Source: Takashimella koratensis (taxonomy: Eukaryota > Basidiomycota > Tremellomycetes > Trichosporonales > Tetragoniomycetaceae). From it: 64,000 bases of DNA. Below the pieces are notes generated by a model, which worked only from the letters and a program-made list of their open reading frames with translations, was not told the origin of the DNA and made no database searches. The position numbers were made by a program, and so were the translations under genes. Below, piece by piece: positions 39,812 through 50,767 of this stretch. The first letter of the stretch is position 1; each line of letters starts with the position of its first letter. Location of the stretch: assembly GCA_003116875.1 (NCBI GenBank), contig BCKT01000011.1:1123771-1187770 (forward strand). Reading direction: 5' to 3'.

Positions 39812-41896
39812 TCACGCTGGGACCCTTCCCCAAGCGTCTTTGCCATTCCCTCCGCCATTACTTCCCTCGCTCAACCTAGGACTACCCCTCCTCTCTCCGT
39901 CCCCGATCGCCATTCGGAGCGGGGGCAATGTCACACCCCCCTGACCCTGCGCCTGGCTCCCGCCGGTCGCGTTGGTCGGTGACCGCTGAGACGGCGTGAC
40001 AGATCGCCTGATGGACGCCGAGTCGACGCCGAGGTTGTTCGCCGAGGTCGAGGAGACGACGGAGGCCGGCGCCGAACCGGGACCGGGGACGGTGAGTGGA
40101 GGGGGGACCTCGCGGGGTTCAAACTTGATATCGTGGCGCTCTCGCTCGCCGGCCGGGGCGTACTCGCGGCGGTCCGACGACGCGGGTCCACCCGGGTGGC
40201 CCGATGCGCCCGGAGGGGGTGGGGGCGCACCGCCAGATCGGCTGCCAGAGTCACTGTGGTAGCCATACGCGCTGTCGGGGGAGTGGCGGCTACGCTGCGG
40301 GGGCGGTGCCGAGCCATGTGGCGGGGCAGACCAGTGCGAGTGTGGGGGTTCAGTCATCACCCGAGAATCGCGGCCGTCGCTGGATGACCGGTCGTGCGGT
40401 CTGACACCGGCACCAGGCGCGCCCTGCGGCGGTGGTGGGTAGCTCGACGGCGGGTACATCTCAGGTCGCAAGTGGTGCGAGGGAGGGTAGTACCTGCCGT
40501 GCGGGTCGTGTGGGGGCGGAGGAGGAGGAGCATCACGCTGATCGTACCGCCGGTCGTAATGTTGAGGACCAGGGCCGCCTTGGGGAGGTAACGATCCCGA
40601 GGACGCTGATGGCCCAGGTGGTGGAGGCGCGCCGCTGGCACTGCTGCTCGCTTGGCCTGGAGGAGGGTATGCAGGGTACCTATCTGCGTACCTGTAGTCG
40701 CCATAGTCCCTATACTCTCTAGGCCGAACGTCGCGAGGATCCCTCTCCCGGGGGTCTCGGTCGCGCGGTGGGGGTGGGGCCGAGTAGTCTCTGTACTCTT
40801 GCGGGTAGTCTCGGTACTCGCTCGAGTATCGATCGTGCGGGTATCCACGCGGGGGTGGGGGCGGGTAGTCTCTTGGTGACGCGCCGGGAACGGGACCAGG
40901 TCCGCTGCGGTATGGATCGGGGTACCCTCCAGCTGAAGCAGGCATCGCCGTTGTTCCGCTCGGGCCGGCAGCAGGTCCACCGGCCATCCCTTGTCGCCGA
41001 GCGTTGTAGTCGTCGCGCCGGGTCTCCCAGTCTGGCCAGATCCCAGGGGTGATCTTGACGTTGGCGAGGTTGGGAAGCTGGTGTGGGAGCGGGAGCGCGT
41101 TCTGTCCGTCGCCCTGGGGGTTATGCTGTAAATGCGACACAAAGGTTAGCTCGTCGACCTGCCGAATCAGATAGCTAGACAACGCACCTTGCTCGAGTAC
41201 GCGACGACGTGGAACTTCTTCGCCTTGGAGTTGACAGGGTGCGTCATACTGGTCGAGTACGTCTGCTTGACGAGCGGTTCAGACCGCCGTGGCGACGAAG
41301 GGTAGTACCCGTTGTTCGCTGGCGAATCTGGTCTCGACGGCGGTGGGGAGCCCTCGGAAGATCTGCCAATGTGGTTAGCACAAGCGATGGGAGTGGGAGT
41401 TGTCGACTTACTCGGTGTACACTAGGAAACCACCGCCGCCGACTCGCGATGCACCCCATCGTCGACCATCAGTCCATCGTCGCATGTTGGTTTCCTCTGC
41501 AAGAGACGATCGGGACGAGCAAGTTAGCCACGTGCTTGGTCATCACTTCTCGCCCGCCGATCATAACAGCACTTGTTCTATATCCTCGCCCGCCCCGCCC
41601 CTGCCCTACCAAACGATACCCACCTTCTTCCCAGACCCAAACTGTGCCCGGTCGAATCATCTGCCGCTCGTGGCCCGTGAGTCGACGCGTTACTCGTGGG
41701 ACGATACCTTGTCGCACCGCTTCAAGGATGTGAATGCTGTCGATCCGCAGCCGTGTCAGTCGCAGTTCTGCCCCGGCCAGTGGGTGAAGGACAAGGCAAG
41801 GAAAACGAGGAAAAATTGCACAAGGACTCACGCATCGGCTGGGCTCTTGAGGGCGCAGATCGCCGCTGGCTGTTGGGTGGATGTGGAGGGGTACAT
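39812..41896 (-). CDS. WOPR-family transcriptional regulator (Gti1/Pac2/Wor1/Ryp1 type)
   Basis: Five exons in transcription order: 41896-41832, 41736-41624, 41496-41412, 41362-41188, 41125-39812, giving 583 aa. WOPR proteins bind DNA and act as master switches of fungal morphogenesis, development and, in some species, virulence. The first WOPR half is IHILEAVRQGIVPRVTRRL, then IRPGTVWVWEE, then NMRRWTDGRRWGASRV and FLVYTE. The second half is VKQTYSTSMTHP, then AKKFHVVAYSSK, then LPNLANVKITPGIWPDWE. After about residue 190 the protein is a disordered Pro/Gly/Tyr/Arg/Ser-rich tail, common in this family. The start puts the domain within 20 residues of the N-terminus. The upstream region is gene-free for 6.7 kb. 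Confidence 0.9.
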
Positions 41897-42459
41897 TGTC
41901 ACAGGGGAGAATTCGTGGGGTAGGGGTGGAAGACGAGGCCGACGGATGAGACTATCGTCTAGTGAGCGGCGAGTGAATCACAAGTCGACTTGGGTGCCGG
42001 GTACGGCGATGAGAAGAGGGAGGGTGTTGGGGAGGAAGAGGAGGGGGAAGAGGAGAAACAACAAACAAAGTATATATGCTCTGCTGTTCCTACCCCTGGG
42101 ATATGCGGGAGTGTGTGTGTATGTGTAGGTCAGAGTGTGTGTGTGGAAAGGATGTAAAGTGTTAACCCAAAACGAAGGAACCTTAACCGAGGTTGTGTGT
42201 GTGTGCGTCGTATGTATGGTGTTTATGTGTGTCTGTGTGTCTTTGATTAATTGACTGATGGTTGATGGGTGATTGATCGGACGTACCGAGCAGATGCTGT
42301 GACTTTGACTCTGGGCCGGGGCGTGTTTCACGGAGTATCGTATTTACAAGGGCGCGAACGGCGCGGATGCTTTCTTCTCGAGTGGGTGGTGTCTGGAGCG
42401 GCGAACGGATGGGATGGTCAGACAACGGGGTCGACGAGGAACGAGAAGAGGGGAAGGGT

Positions 42460-42511
<52 letters not shown>
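42460..42511. repeat. 52-nt uninterrupted G run
   Basis: Fifty-two consecutive G on the plus strand, about 560 bp upstream of the WOPR start. Such a run can form G-quadruplex or i-motif structures. Its exact length is doubtful because homopolymers are error-prone in assembly. Confidence 0.85.
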
Positions 42512-42512
<1 letters not shown>

Positions 42513-43038
42513 TATTGTGATGATGGAAGACAAAGAATAGCGTTATTTATAAAGTTTGACGACAGATCTAAGGGGTATACAGTGTGGTGTGCGGCAAGGG
42601 AGCAGGGATGCGGTGGGGGGCAATAGTCAAGGAAGCGAGGTAAAGTAAAATAATAATTAAATAAAGACTGGAGCGAAAACATGGAGCACGTCGACTCACC
42701 GGGAGAAAGGGGGGCGGTAGAGGGTAGATCGCGCTCGGTGTTTGAACAAGGTCAATTGAACGTTGCCGGGTCGATCTCGTCGTTGGCCGTTGGCGGGAGG
42801 TGTGAGGGTGGGACGATTTCAGTCGGAGCTGTGCAAAGAGTATGAGCGCGTGGGTTGGGTGGGGTGAGGGATTTTTTATATGGTGTATGCGGGAGATTGG
42901 ATGGTTGAAGGGCGCTCGTGACGGCGGGCCAAGTGGGTCCTGGATTGAGAAGAGAAAGAGAAGAGAGACACGACGGGAACTGATGAGCGACAGGTGGGCA
43001 GAAAAGGAAGATCAAGAGAAGAGTGACGAGATGAAGGT

Positions 43039-43039
<1 letters not shown>

Positions 43040-43071
<32 letters not shown>
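43040..43071. repeat. 32-nt uninterrupted G run
   Basis: Thirty-two consecutive G on the plus strand, about 1.1 kb upstream of the WOPR start and 530 bp from the longer run, on the same strand. Length is subject to assembly error. Confidence 0.85.
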
Positions 43072-43072
<1 letters not shown>

Positions 43073-43612
43073 CGCAAAGGGGGGTCAGGAGGGCGATGAG
43101 GGGAGGCGATTGCCTTTGTATAGCGTTTTTCGTTGTGTTTGTTTAATTACGATGAGATGCTAGGGCAGGGGCAGAGGAACCGAGGGGAAGTGGGGAGGGC
43201 CAGGGGGTATCGCGCGCGGGTGGTAAGCAGATGGGAGGAGGGGCAGAGCCAGAGGGGAGTAAGCAAAGGGGGAGGGGCAGAGGAGGGGTGACGGAAGGGG
43301 GGCAGTCTGGCACGGTGGGTGGGCTACACAAGCATAGATCTGGATGCCAAATTAAGGTAGCGAATAGGCGATTAATAGTCTTTTGCCTGCTCTGGTTCAG
43401 ACTCGATCCCGTTTGGGGTCTATTTTATGCACTTTGGGCAAGTAAGCGAAGCGAAGAGAAGATTCGAAAAGGGAGCAAACGTCGAGTTTTGATTAAAACT
43501 GGAAGGGACAAAAAAAAAAAAAAAAAAAAAGGGGCAGAGAATCGCGCGGAAATGCACCCGCGAGCGAGCGAGCGAGGAGGGCGGGGGGGAGACGGACACG
43601 AAGACCGCGGAA

Positions 43613-43632
43613 AGCATGAGCATGCTCATGCT
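43613..43632. promoter_or_regulatory. 20-bp perfect palindrome, possible protein-binding site
   Basis: Perfect inverted repeat with no spacer, centred on GCATGC (left arm AGCATGAGCA). It lies inside the gene-free region upstream of the WOPR regulator. A dimeric DNA-binding protein could use it; no direct evidence. Confidence 0.35.
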
Positions 43633-44868
43633 CGTGATCTGGCGCGGCGCCGTGACGACGACTAGAGCTAAAGCTGCCGATCCGATCCGGGCCCTGAGGG
43701 TGGAGGGATGGTTTGGCAGTGTGCAAGGGAGGGAAGAGAGGAAGAAGACTCAGCCACTGGGACGAACGGATCCAGAGGTCGCCGCCAGGCCATGCGTAGG
43801 TTCAAGCTTCCTCGGACGTTGCGGCCGCGGCTGCGCGGTGGAGGCTCTCTCTCACCGGGACTCCCAGGTCTCACAGCGGCCGTATGCAGGGAACGGGGAA
43901 ACACAAAATATAACCACGACGACGAGAGACGACGACGACTGCGCGCCAGTGGGCTTGTGGGCCAGCGGCAAGGACTCTGGCGGACAAGTGCAAACGCCGT
44001 CGGAACACTGGGGTGGAGGAAAAACACAGGTTTTGAAAGCCGAAACCGAAAATTAATAGATCCAGCTGAGAAAGAGGCGAGAAGGGAGTCACGCGGGTGC
44101 ACGCCCGGTGCAGGCGAAGGGGGAAGGGAGGTGGAGGTGAGGTAATAGCGTCTTGAGGACAGGGACCAGGGACAAGACGAAGGTAGGGTGGAGAAATGAT
44201 CAGGGATCAGGGGAAAAGACAGGGTTGGATTTGGATTTGGAGGAAGAGAGGCGTTTAACACTTACCCTCCACCCCATGCGACCCATCCGGATGGAAAGAG
44301 TAGGCGGAAGGAGATGACTACGTAAGAGGCAAACGAGGCAAGCGTGGGCGAGGTGGGCGGAGGCGCGAGTTTGTTACGCCCGAAGGCCCGGAGACAAGGG
44401 AAGACAAGCCACGTACCGGGTAAGATGTAGGGCTTGCGTCAGGTCAAAAGCAGAGTTTTGAATTGGTGTTGGTTGTAATCGAGAACGAGCCAAGAGTGGG
44501 TCAGTCGGTAGGCGTAGCGATGTTGAGAGGTGTTGGCGAGCCAAAGTCGATATGTGGGCGTGGGCCAGCGGTGGGCGCGAGAGTTGACGATGGGAAATGA
44601 TGGCCAAAATCGGAATTCGCAGGCCAGGGAAGGACGGTGGAAAGGGTGGAAATGGGGGGTGATGATGCTTGTGTGTCTTGTCGGATGGACGGGAGACAGG
44701 GTATCGATTTTCGATCTAAACGCCGTTTTTTTCCTGATCAGAGGTTAAACAAGGACCGTCTAGACACGGGGGTCGACCGGTGGACTGGTGGACGATTGGT
44801 CGAAAACGATGGAAGAAAGGAAAAAATTAGTCAAAGCCGAAGTTACTCCTAGCGCGTGGTGGGCGGGT

Positions 44869-44899
44869 GGATGAATGAATGAATGAATGAATGAATGAG
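44869..44899. repeat. ATGA tetranucleotide microsatellite
   Basis: About seven perfect tandem ATGA units in non-coding DNA. No associated gene. Confidence 0.85.
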
Positions 44900-47800
44900 A
44901 CTATTACGAGTCCCTCGTGCGAGGTTGGCGACTGTATGCTGCGAGGGTTGGATGTTGGTCTGAGACCTGGGCGTGGGGGTGGTTTGTTTGGTAGTTTGGT
45001 TGGAAGGGTGGGTGGTCGGGATGGCTGTGGGGTCGCTGCGGCGTGGTGACGCGAAAACGACGGGAAGGACAGGGGTAGGCGGTACAGTGTAATACGCAGT
45101 ACGTGAGCAGTGATGGACAGGGGTCAAAGGGGGGACAGGGCGATGAGAAGACGGGTAGCGGTCGATCGCGATCCAAAGCGCTTTAAGGATGTGGACAAGG
45201 TTGAAAGAGATTTTCACTTTGACTCTCTGCGCATTCAATCGTGGGGTTGGGTGTCTCTCTCTCTCCGATTTTCCGACCCTCGGTCCTATCCCGCCGGTGA
45301 CGAGGAGTTGAATTGGGCGCCTTGCTTACTCTGCCTTGCTTTGCTTCGGGTTAGGCGAAGTTGGGTTTGGGCCGCCTGGGGTTGTGCGTGTCTTTATTTT
45401 TGGGTTGAAGGAGATTGAACCTGAACCTGAAGCCTGACATCACGTTGAACATAGCCATAAAAAGACGCAGCACCCTTGATTTCGGTCCGGACGGGCGGTA
45501 GGAAGGGTAGCTTCCAAGGGGCAAAGAGGCGAGGAAGTATGGTGGTGGTTTAGTGGACAGCCAGGCGGCGTAGGAAGAGACGACGACGGAAAAGCACGCA
45601 CGCGATGCATCGTCGAATACCGTCGGATTTGCCTTGCACCGTGTACAAGGCAAGGTACTAGGTTCGATCTACCCTGAGAACTCGAGACCCCGTCCCCATC
45701 CTGCCATGTCCACGCTGCTTGCCTTATTCTCTCGCATTAAGACTCGATGACTGGTCTCTTTCTCTCTTACACACGCCTTGCTTGCCCACATCAGCTGTGA
45801 TCGATTCCCTCGATGCATGATGAGATCGACCCAGGAGACCGAGACCGCGCATCGCTTCGAAATGACCCAACTCCGACCCTCAAGTTTTCTCTTAGTCCCC
45901 CTGCGTGCACACCTGCCTTAGGCTTAACCACTTAACAGTGATCGACAGGTCGTCTTTACGAGAACGGAACGACGGCAAACTCGTGCCCTACTCTGTGCTT
46001 TGAACCTCTCTGCTTTCGTCTAGCGCCAAAACAAAAACATGGTCTCCCGCCTCCAAAGCAATCTCGGGCATCCGGCGATAGAAACCAGGGTAACCAAGGG
46101 GTGAGCGCCGGTGATAGGGTCACATCCTTCAGGTCCCACCCCGCAGCCACCAAAATAAACACTTTGGGAACGCCAAAATTCTAATTAAACGAAAACGACA
46201 AACACAAAATGATGACGGACGGGACGACGGAAGCAAGCGCCCTCAGTGGGTCCGTCTGTCGTTGTATACCTAAATGTACTGCCTAGAGTATTGTATGTAC
46301 GGTACTTTTGGAATCCCAACTTGACCTGGGCCCTAAACGCCTCGTTTGGGACCTTCGTGGCGGCGAGTCGAGAACTGGTTCTAGGCGCTCAACGCCATCG
46401 GCCAACGAACGTTACGCTAACCGCGAGGCGCGAGCCGCTATTCACTCTGGATGTACCGCTTTATCCGGACTTACTCACAACCACGACCCCAGACCGAGAC
46501 CGTCCCACGTCCGATGCGGTCCTCCCGTTCATTTCGGCCGCAGTCACTCGCAGCCACTTCAAGCCAAGACAAAAAAAAAAAAACACAAAAAGGAGTGCGC
46601 AAGTACCCCCCTCCCCAACCAACACTCGCACTGCATGTAGTATCTTTGCGGTAAAAGATGGGTGGGCGTCATAGATCTCCTTTTTGGTCTTTTGTGCCTT
46701 GTTTGGACACTCTTTTCGGAATCACAAAAACCAAAAATGAACTGGCGACTGCGGGATTTGCTTGGCTGTGGTTCCCGAAAACCCAGAGAACCCCGCCGAG
46801 TTAGAGCTCCCCGCAGCAAAAGGTGCTCTATGTGCTCTATGTGCTCAGAGTGATCCCTGGCCCGCACATCCCCCGAAATCGGTGGCTCACTTGCACACGT
46901 CGTACTTCCTTCAACGTCACTTGGCTCGTTCCGGTACATACGTGACAAACAGTGTACAGGTCAATACCAGTCCCCGAAACTGCGGGCCAGATCTGTTTGG
47001 TTTTACATTTTTTTTTATCGTACTTGTTTTTGATGCTTGTAATCATGACGCGGTCTGAGATCTAGGCGTTAGCCTTTCTTACTTTTCTTACTCTTTTGGG
47101 AAGAGTGGATTTAAGTCGGGCGTTGTGTGCGTTGTGTGCGTTGGGTCGTCAAACTTGATCGTTTCGACAAAGGGGTGATGATTGATGGTGAGCCGAGGCG
47201 GACGCGATCGGGATCAATGACAGCATCCCGTCCCCAGTCGTCGCTTGATGCTTAAACCCGATCCGACCGAACCATCACCCAACCCCAACCCCATCCACTT
47301 TTCGTCCCTTTGTCCAATTGGATCATGGGCTAGGACCTCTGGCCGACGCCCCCACTCCTTGTAAATTATGGGCACGCGAGGAAAATCCATGTCGTAATAC
47401 AGTACCTACTGTACGATCCACCTGTCCTACCCTGAACAAGTGGGCACTTTCGCCTCTGTAGGTCCTTGTTAAAGCAAAAGCCGGGTTTACAGATCTCTCG
47501 GCTTTCAGCCTCTTCAGCCCTGTCCCCTGGAACCTCCCGGATCGCCCCGATCTCTCCCATGCTAACCACTGTTGACATCCAGTCTAGCACTTCTCCACTC
47601 AAGTGACGCGATGACGTGGCATGTAGACATGGGTCCGCAATTACGGCCCAAGAGCCCCAACGACGGACGTTGGCACCTGCTTGAGAGTGACCGCGATTTG
47701 CCTTCTTTACCCGAGAATTACAAGCTGACCCAAAGTACTAGAATCTGCTCATACAGGTCGTGAGTAAAAAGTTCATGATGAAAACTGGGATTTACGCCTG

Positions 47801-48211
47801 CACCTAGCACTGGGTCCTCTTATCATCTATCTACAGATATCTCGCCTCACTTAACCCGTAGCAACTGTATACAACAAAACTCTCATATCTCTAAACCTTG
47901 TTGTTACGCACTCCTGTCTTTCCTAAGCACGCGATGATCACGATGAGAGCCCATGAAGACGATCTTTCCCGATCCGCACCCTGACGCGCCCGGCGTTTGC
48001 ACCAGGATCGCGAGTCGTGAATCGGCATCTTTCTCCACAGACGAGGTATGACGAATGGATCCCGTTCCTAGGTTTCGTCCGACTCTGTTCAACTCATTTG
48101 CACAATTGCTCAATTCCCCTGAATCCCCATCGGCCGAACGACACTGGAATGGACCCAAGGCAGGGTGATCATCGAAATCGATCGACCAGTTCCTCTTCGG
48201 CTCCTGATCGG

Positions 48212-48245
48212 CATCTCATCGTCTCATCGTCTCATCGTCTCATCG
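48212..48245. repeat. 8-bp tandem repeat (CTCATCGT)n
   Basis: Four tandem copies of CTCATCGT downstream of the Och1-like gene. Non-coding as far as I can tell. Confidence 0.8.
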
Positions 48246-48636
48246 TCGCCAGCCTTCTCCTTTCCAGCTCCCACGGACTAGTCACGATGATGCCACGAGG
48301 CCAGGGAGACATCGCACATAGGATAAAAACGGTGAAAAGTGGGGCAAAGAGGGAGTCGTCAGCTTCTATACCACAGTTTTCACAGCAGTGCCTTGAAGGA
48401 TGAAAGGAACCAATCCACAGCAGCGCGGGAACCAGGACAAGCACCAGGCCCAGGGCCAGGATCAGAGACACACGTAGCCTGCAAGCCAAGCCAAGACAGT
48501 CTAGCGGGAAAAGCCGGGCACAGGATTGAGGACAGGTGGTGTACGCGCTCTCCCACCCCGACTCCAGCGCTGTTTGAGTGCCTCTCGCTTCATGCTCGGA
48601 ACACACAGCTGCGTGAGAACCACGCGCTAGATCCGA

Positions 48637-50767
48637 TCATGATCGAGCTAGGTCCTGCCGGCTGCATCTGCCGTAGCAGTGGGATCTCGGAACCAAGTGG
48701 AGCCGAAAGGGGGACGAGGGGACGGAAGCAGACGGATAGAGTGTGGAGAAGTATGAGAGAGTTGGTTTTTGGTTGGTGGCAGTCAAAGGTGGTTGGGGAG
48801 AGAGGTTGAAAAACTTGCCAGAGACAAGTCGGTCAAGCATATGCCTCGCTTCGAAGCGATGGAAGGGGAATACGATAAATCAAGCTTGGTTCAAGTAAAC
48901 TCACAGTCGTGAAGAACATCGTTTTGCGGTGTACCTGGCTGGTCGGCGCCGAAATCGGATTCACCACCGGGTGAGAAAGCAGTGATGGGGAGTACGAGAA
49001 CATCACCGATTCGAAGCGGGTGGCTCAAACCCCGCAGGCGGTGCCAGGTGACGTTGTATCGCGCGAGCAAGAATCTGATCATCTGTCAGCCTCTTCTGCA
49101 TTGACTGAACACACTGCCTTTAACCACAAGACACCTCTGACTGGCCGGTCCCAGCAATGAGCTTCATACTCACGCCATGACGGAATCCGAGAAGAGACCT
49201 GGTCCAGTCCACTCCATAACGCTCATCGCATGGTCACGTTGTTGATTCCTCAACTCGTCTGCCTCCTCCATTCTCCCTTCCTTCTCAAGTCGTTCAATCT
49301 CCTCGGCTCGCCAGATCTCCCAGTCCCGGACGACGCGGGTCCCGTTGACAACTCTGCGTGCGGCGTCCAGGAAAATCGGGTGGTACGGAGCGCCCGAGAG
49401 CGTCCATTGGCAGATCCCCACGGGCCGGGGCCAGCCGTCGTACCATGTTGGGTGGGCGTGGACGTCGACGTCGATAGCAACAATCACTGCTGGAGAGGTG
49501 GAGAGGGTCGAGCGCCAGTTGTCGCCGTCAGTCTCGGAGATGTCGAGGAACTCGACGTCTTTATGGCCCCATTCCTCAATACGGCGAATCGGTCGGGTCT
49601 AAGGTTGGTCAGTGGTGAACTCTAATTGTATTTAGGCGGGTGCTCGCCACACTCACGTCGACGTCCGAGTAGACACCACCTTCTATCAGCGGGAGGAGGT
49701 ATCTCAAAAAGTCGGCCTTTAGAACTCCTCGTGACATCCAGTGCCACGCCCAAGTGACTGGCGAGTCCGTAAACGTCTGATCCACCCATTCCTGAGCTCC
49801 TTCATCATCGAGGAAATTCAACTCCCACCCGTCTGGCGCGTTAAGGGCCTCCCACGCCCGGGTTTCTTCACCGATACTGTCGGTCGTCTTGTCGGTCTGG
49901 TGGATGTGTTTGTACGCGACCATGGCGGTGGGACGGCGGAGGATCTGAGGAGGTTCAGGGAGAATGTCGCGGTGTGCTGGAGGAAGGTGGGTCCAGAGAC
50001 CGCTGACGAGGGGGACATGGAGTGCGGAAGGGAGGTCGAAAGCGAACTCGAAGAGGCGTTGGAAGTATCTAAGTTGGAAAGGTAGTCAAGTGACGTGAGG
50101 TGACGTTAGCAAGTGTGGCAGAGCGGAAGTTGGAAGAGTGATGACGGTCAGCATTGTATACACGGCCAGACTGCGAGACTGCGGAGAGCTGGGCGTGTAT
50201 AGGGATTGGTGCCGCTGACCAGCCCAGAGAACAAGCTTGGAGCTGTCCGACTCACTCTTTAGTGCCCTCGAGCCCATGCTCGATGCCGAGGCGGTACCTA
50301 TCCTCCGCGATCTGTCCCAAATCCGCGAGCCCAACCTTCTCCGCCTGCCTCCAACCCATCGCCTCGGTCAACCCCCACATCCACCCTTTCCCTTCTTGCG
50401 CGACCTCGGCCACTGCGTCTCCCGCCTCGTTGCCGTCTGCCACGGTCACCGGCTCTCCGACTTCCCCAGCCGCTTGACTCGTCCATGGTCCAGAGACGAG
50501 GCTCTTTCCCGAGCCGGCGGAGACGCCGACAGCGACGAGACTTAGGACCGCGACGAGTGCGACACCGCCCACGACAAGGGGCAAGGCCCGTCGCCGTCTG
50601 CTGGGTTTCGAGGTGAGGGAGGGAAGAGGGAGAGAAGGTGAGGTTGATGCGATAGTGCTAGAGATGGAAGGGTTGGTCGAGTGGGTCCCGCGTCGAGAAC
50701 CGTCGAGAACAGGGGAAGAGGTAGGGAGCGCTGTGTACGCGCGTTTCTCGTTCCACAGGAAGCTCAT
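48637..50767 (-). CDS. Och1-like glycosyltransferase (type II membrane protein)
   Basis: Five exons in transcription order: 50767-50256, 50068-49657, 49598-49174, 49074-48905, 48848-48637, giving 576 aa. It is probably a Golgi mannosyltransferase of the Och1/GT32 group that extends N-glycans. A short Ser-rich cytosolic tail ends in RRRR at 57-60, followed by one membrane segment at about 61-84. The catalytic domain has YKHIHQTDKTTD (family IHQTWK-like), WHWMSRGVLKADFLRYLLPL and the DXD motif in GGVYSDVD (about 301-308), exactly at an exon end. Later blocks are PRPVGICQWTL and GDVLVLPITAFSPG. The last exon is less certain: the acceptor at 48849 gives HMLDRLVSGKFFNL, which weakly matches the family C-terminus, but the final ~50 residues look like UTR. 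It is divergent from GUP1. Confidence 0.78.

Larger units (their letters stand above)
41897..48636. promoter_or_regulatory. 6.7-kb gene-free region upstream of the WOPR regulator
   Basis: I find no coding sequence with recognisable domains, credible splice structure or non-low-complexity composition. It carries TG-rich stretches (about 42107-42245), 52-nt and 32-nt G runs, a 21-nt A run at 43510-43530, a 20-bp palindrome at 43613, an ATGA microsatellite and an 8-bp tandem repeat. It lies between the 5' end of the WOPR gene and the 3' end of the Och1-like gene, both on the minus strand, so only one promoter is required here. Long upstream regions with long leaders are known for WOR1 of Candida albicans; the parallel is inference. 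A non-coding RNA cannot be excluded. Confidence 0.5.

Noticed and set aside
40357..41142. A 261-codon minus frame and several plus frames over the WOPR tail
   Set aside because: They overlap the Pro/Gly/Arg-rich tail of the WOPR protein in other frames; the in-phase reading with the WOPR domain explains the region.
43668..44261. A 197-codon minus frame in the gene-free region
   Set aside because: Ser/Pro/Leu/Arg low complexity, no splice support, no recognisable motif. Expected by chance in GC-rich DNA.
45640..45690. TTCGA box resembling a tRNA B box (GGTTCGATC)
   Set aside because: The conserved CC after the loop and a matching A box upstream are missing.
46559..46948. A 129-codon minus frame in the gene-free region
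   Set aside because: Composition is mixed and no family is recognisable. It ends in a poly-Phe stretch coming from a poly-A run.
48232..48606. A 124-codon minus frame with a hydrophobic stretch, downstream of the Och1-like gene
   Set aside because: It could suggest a small membrane protein, but it lies in probable 3' UTR, overlaps a tandem repeat and lacks splice or start support.
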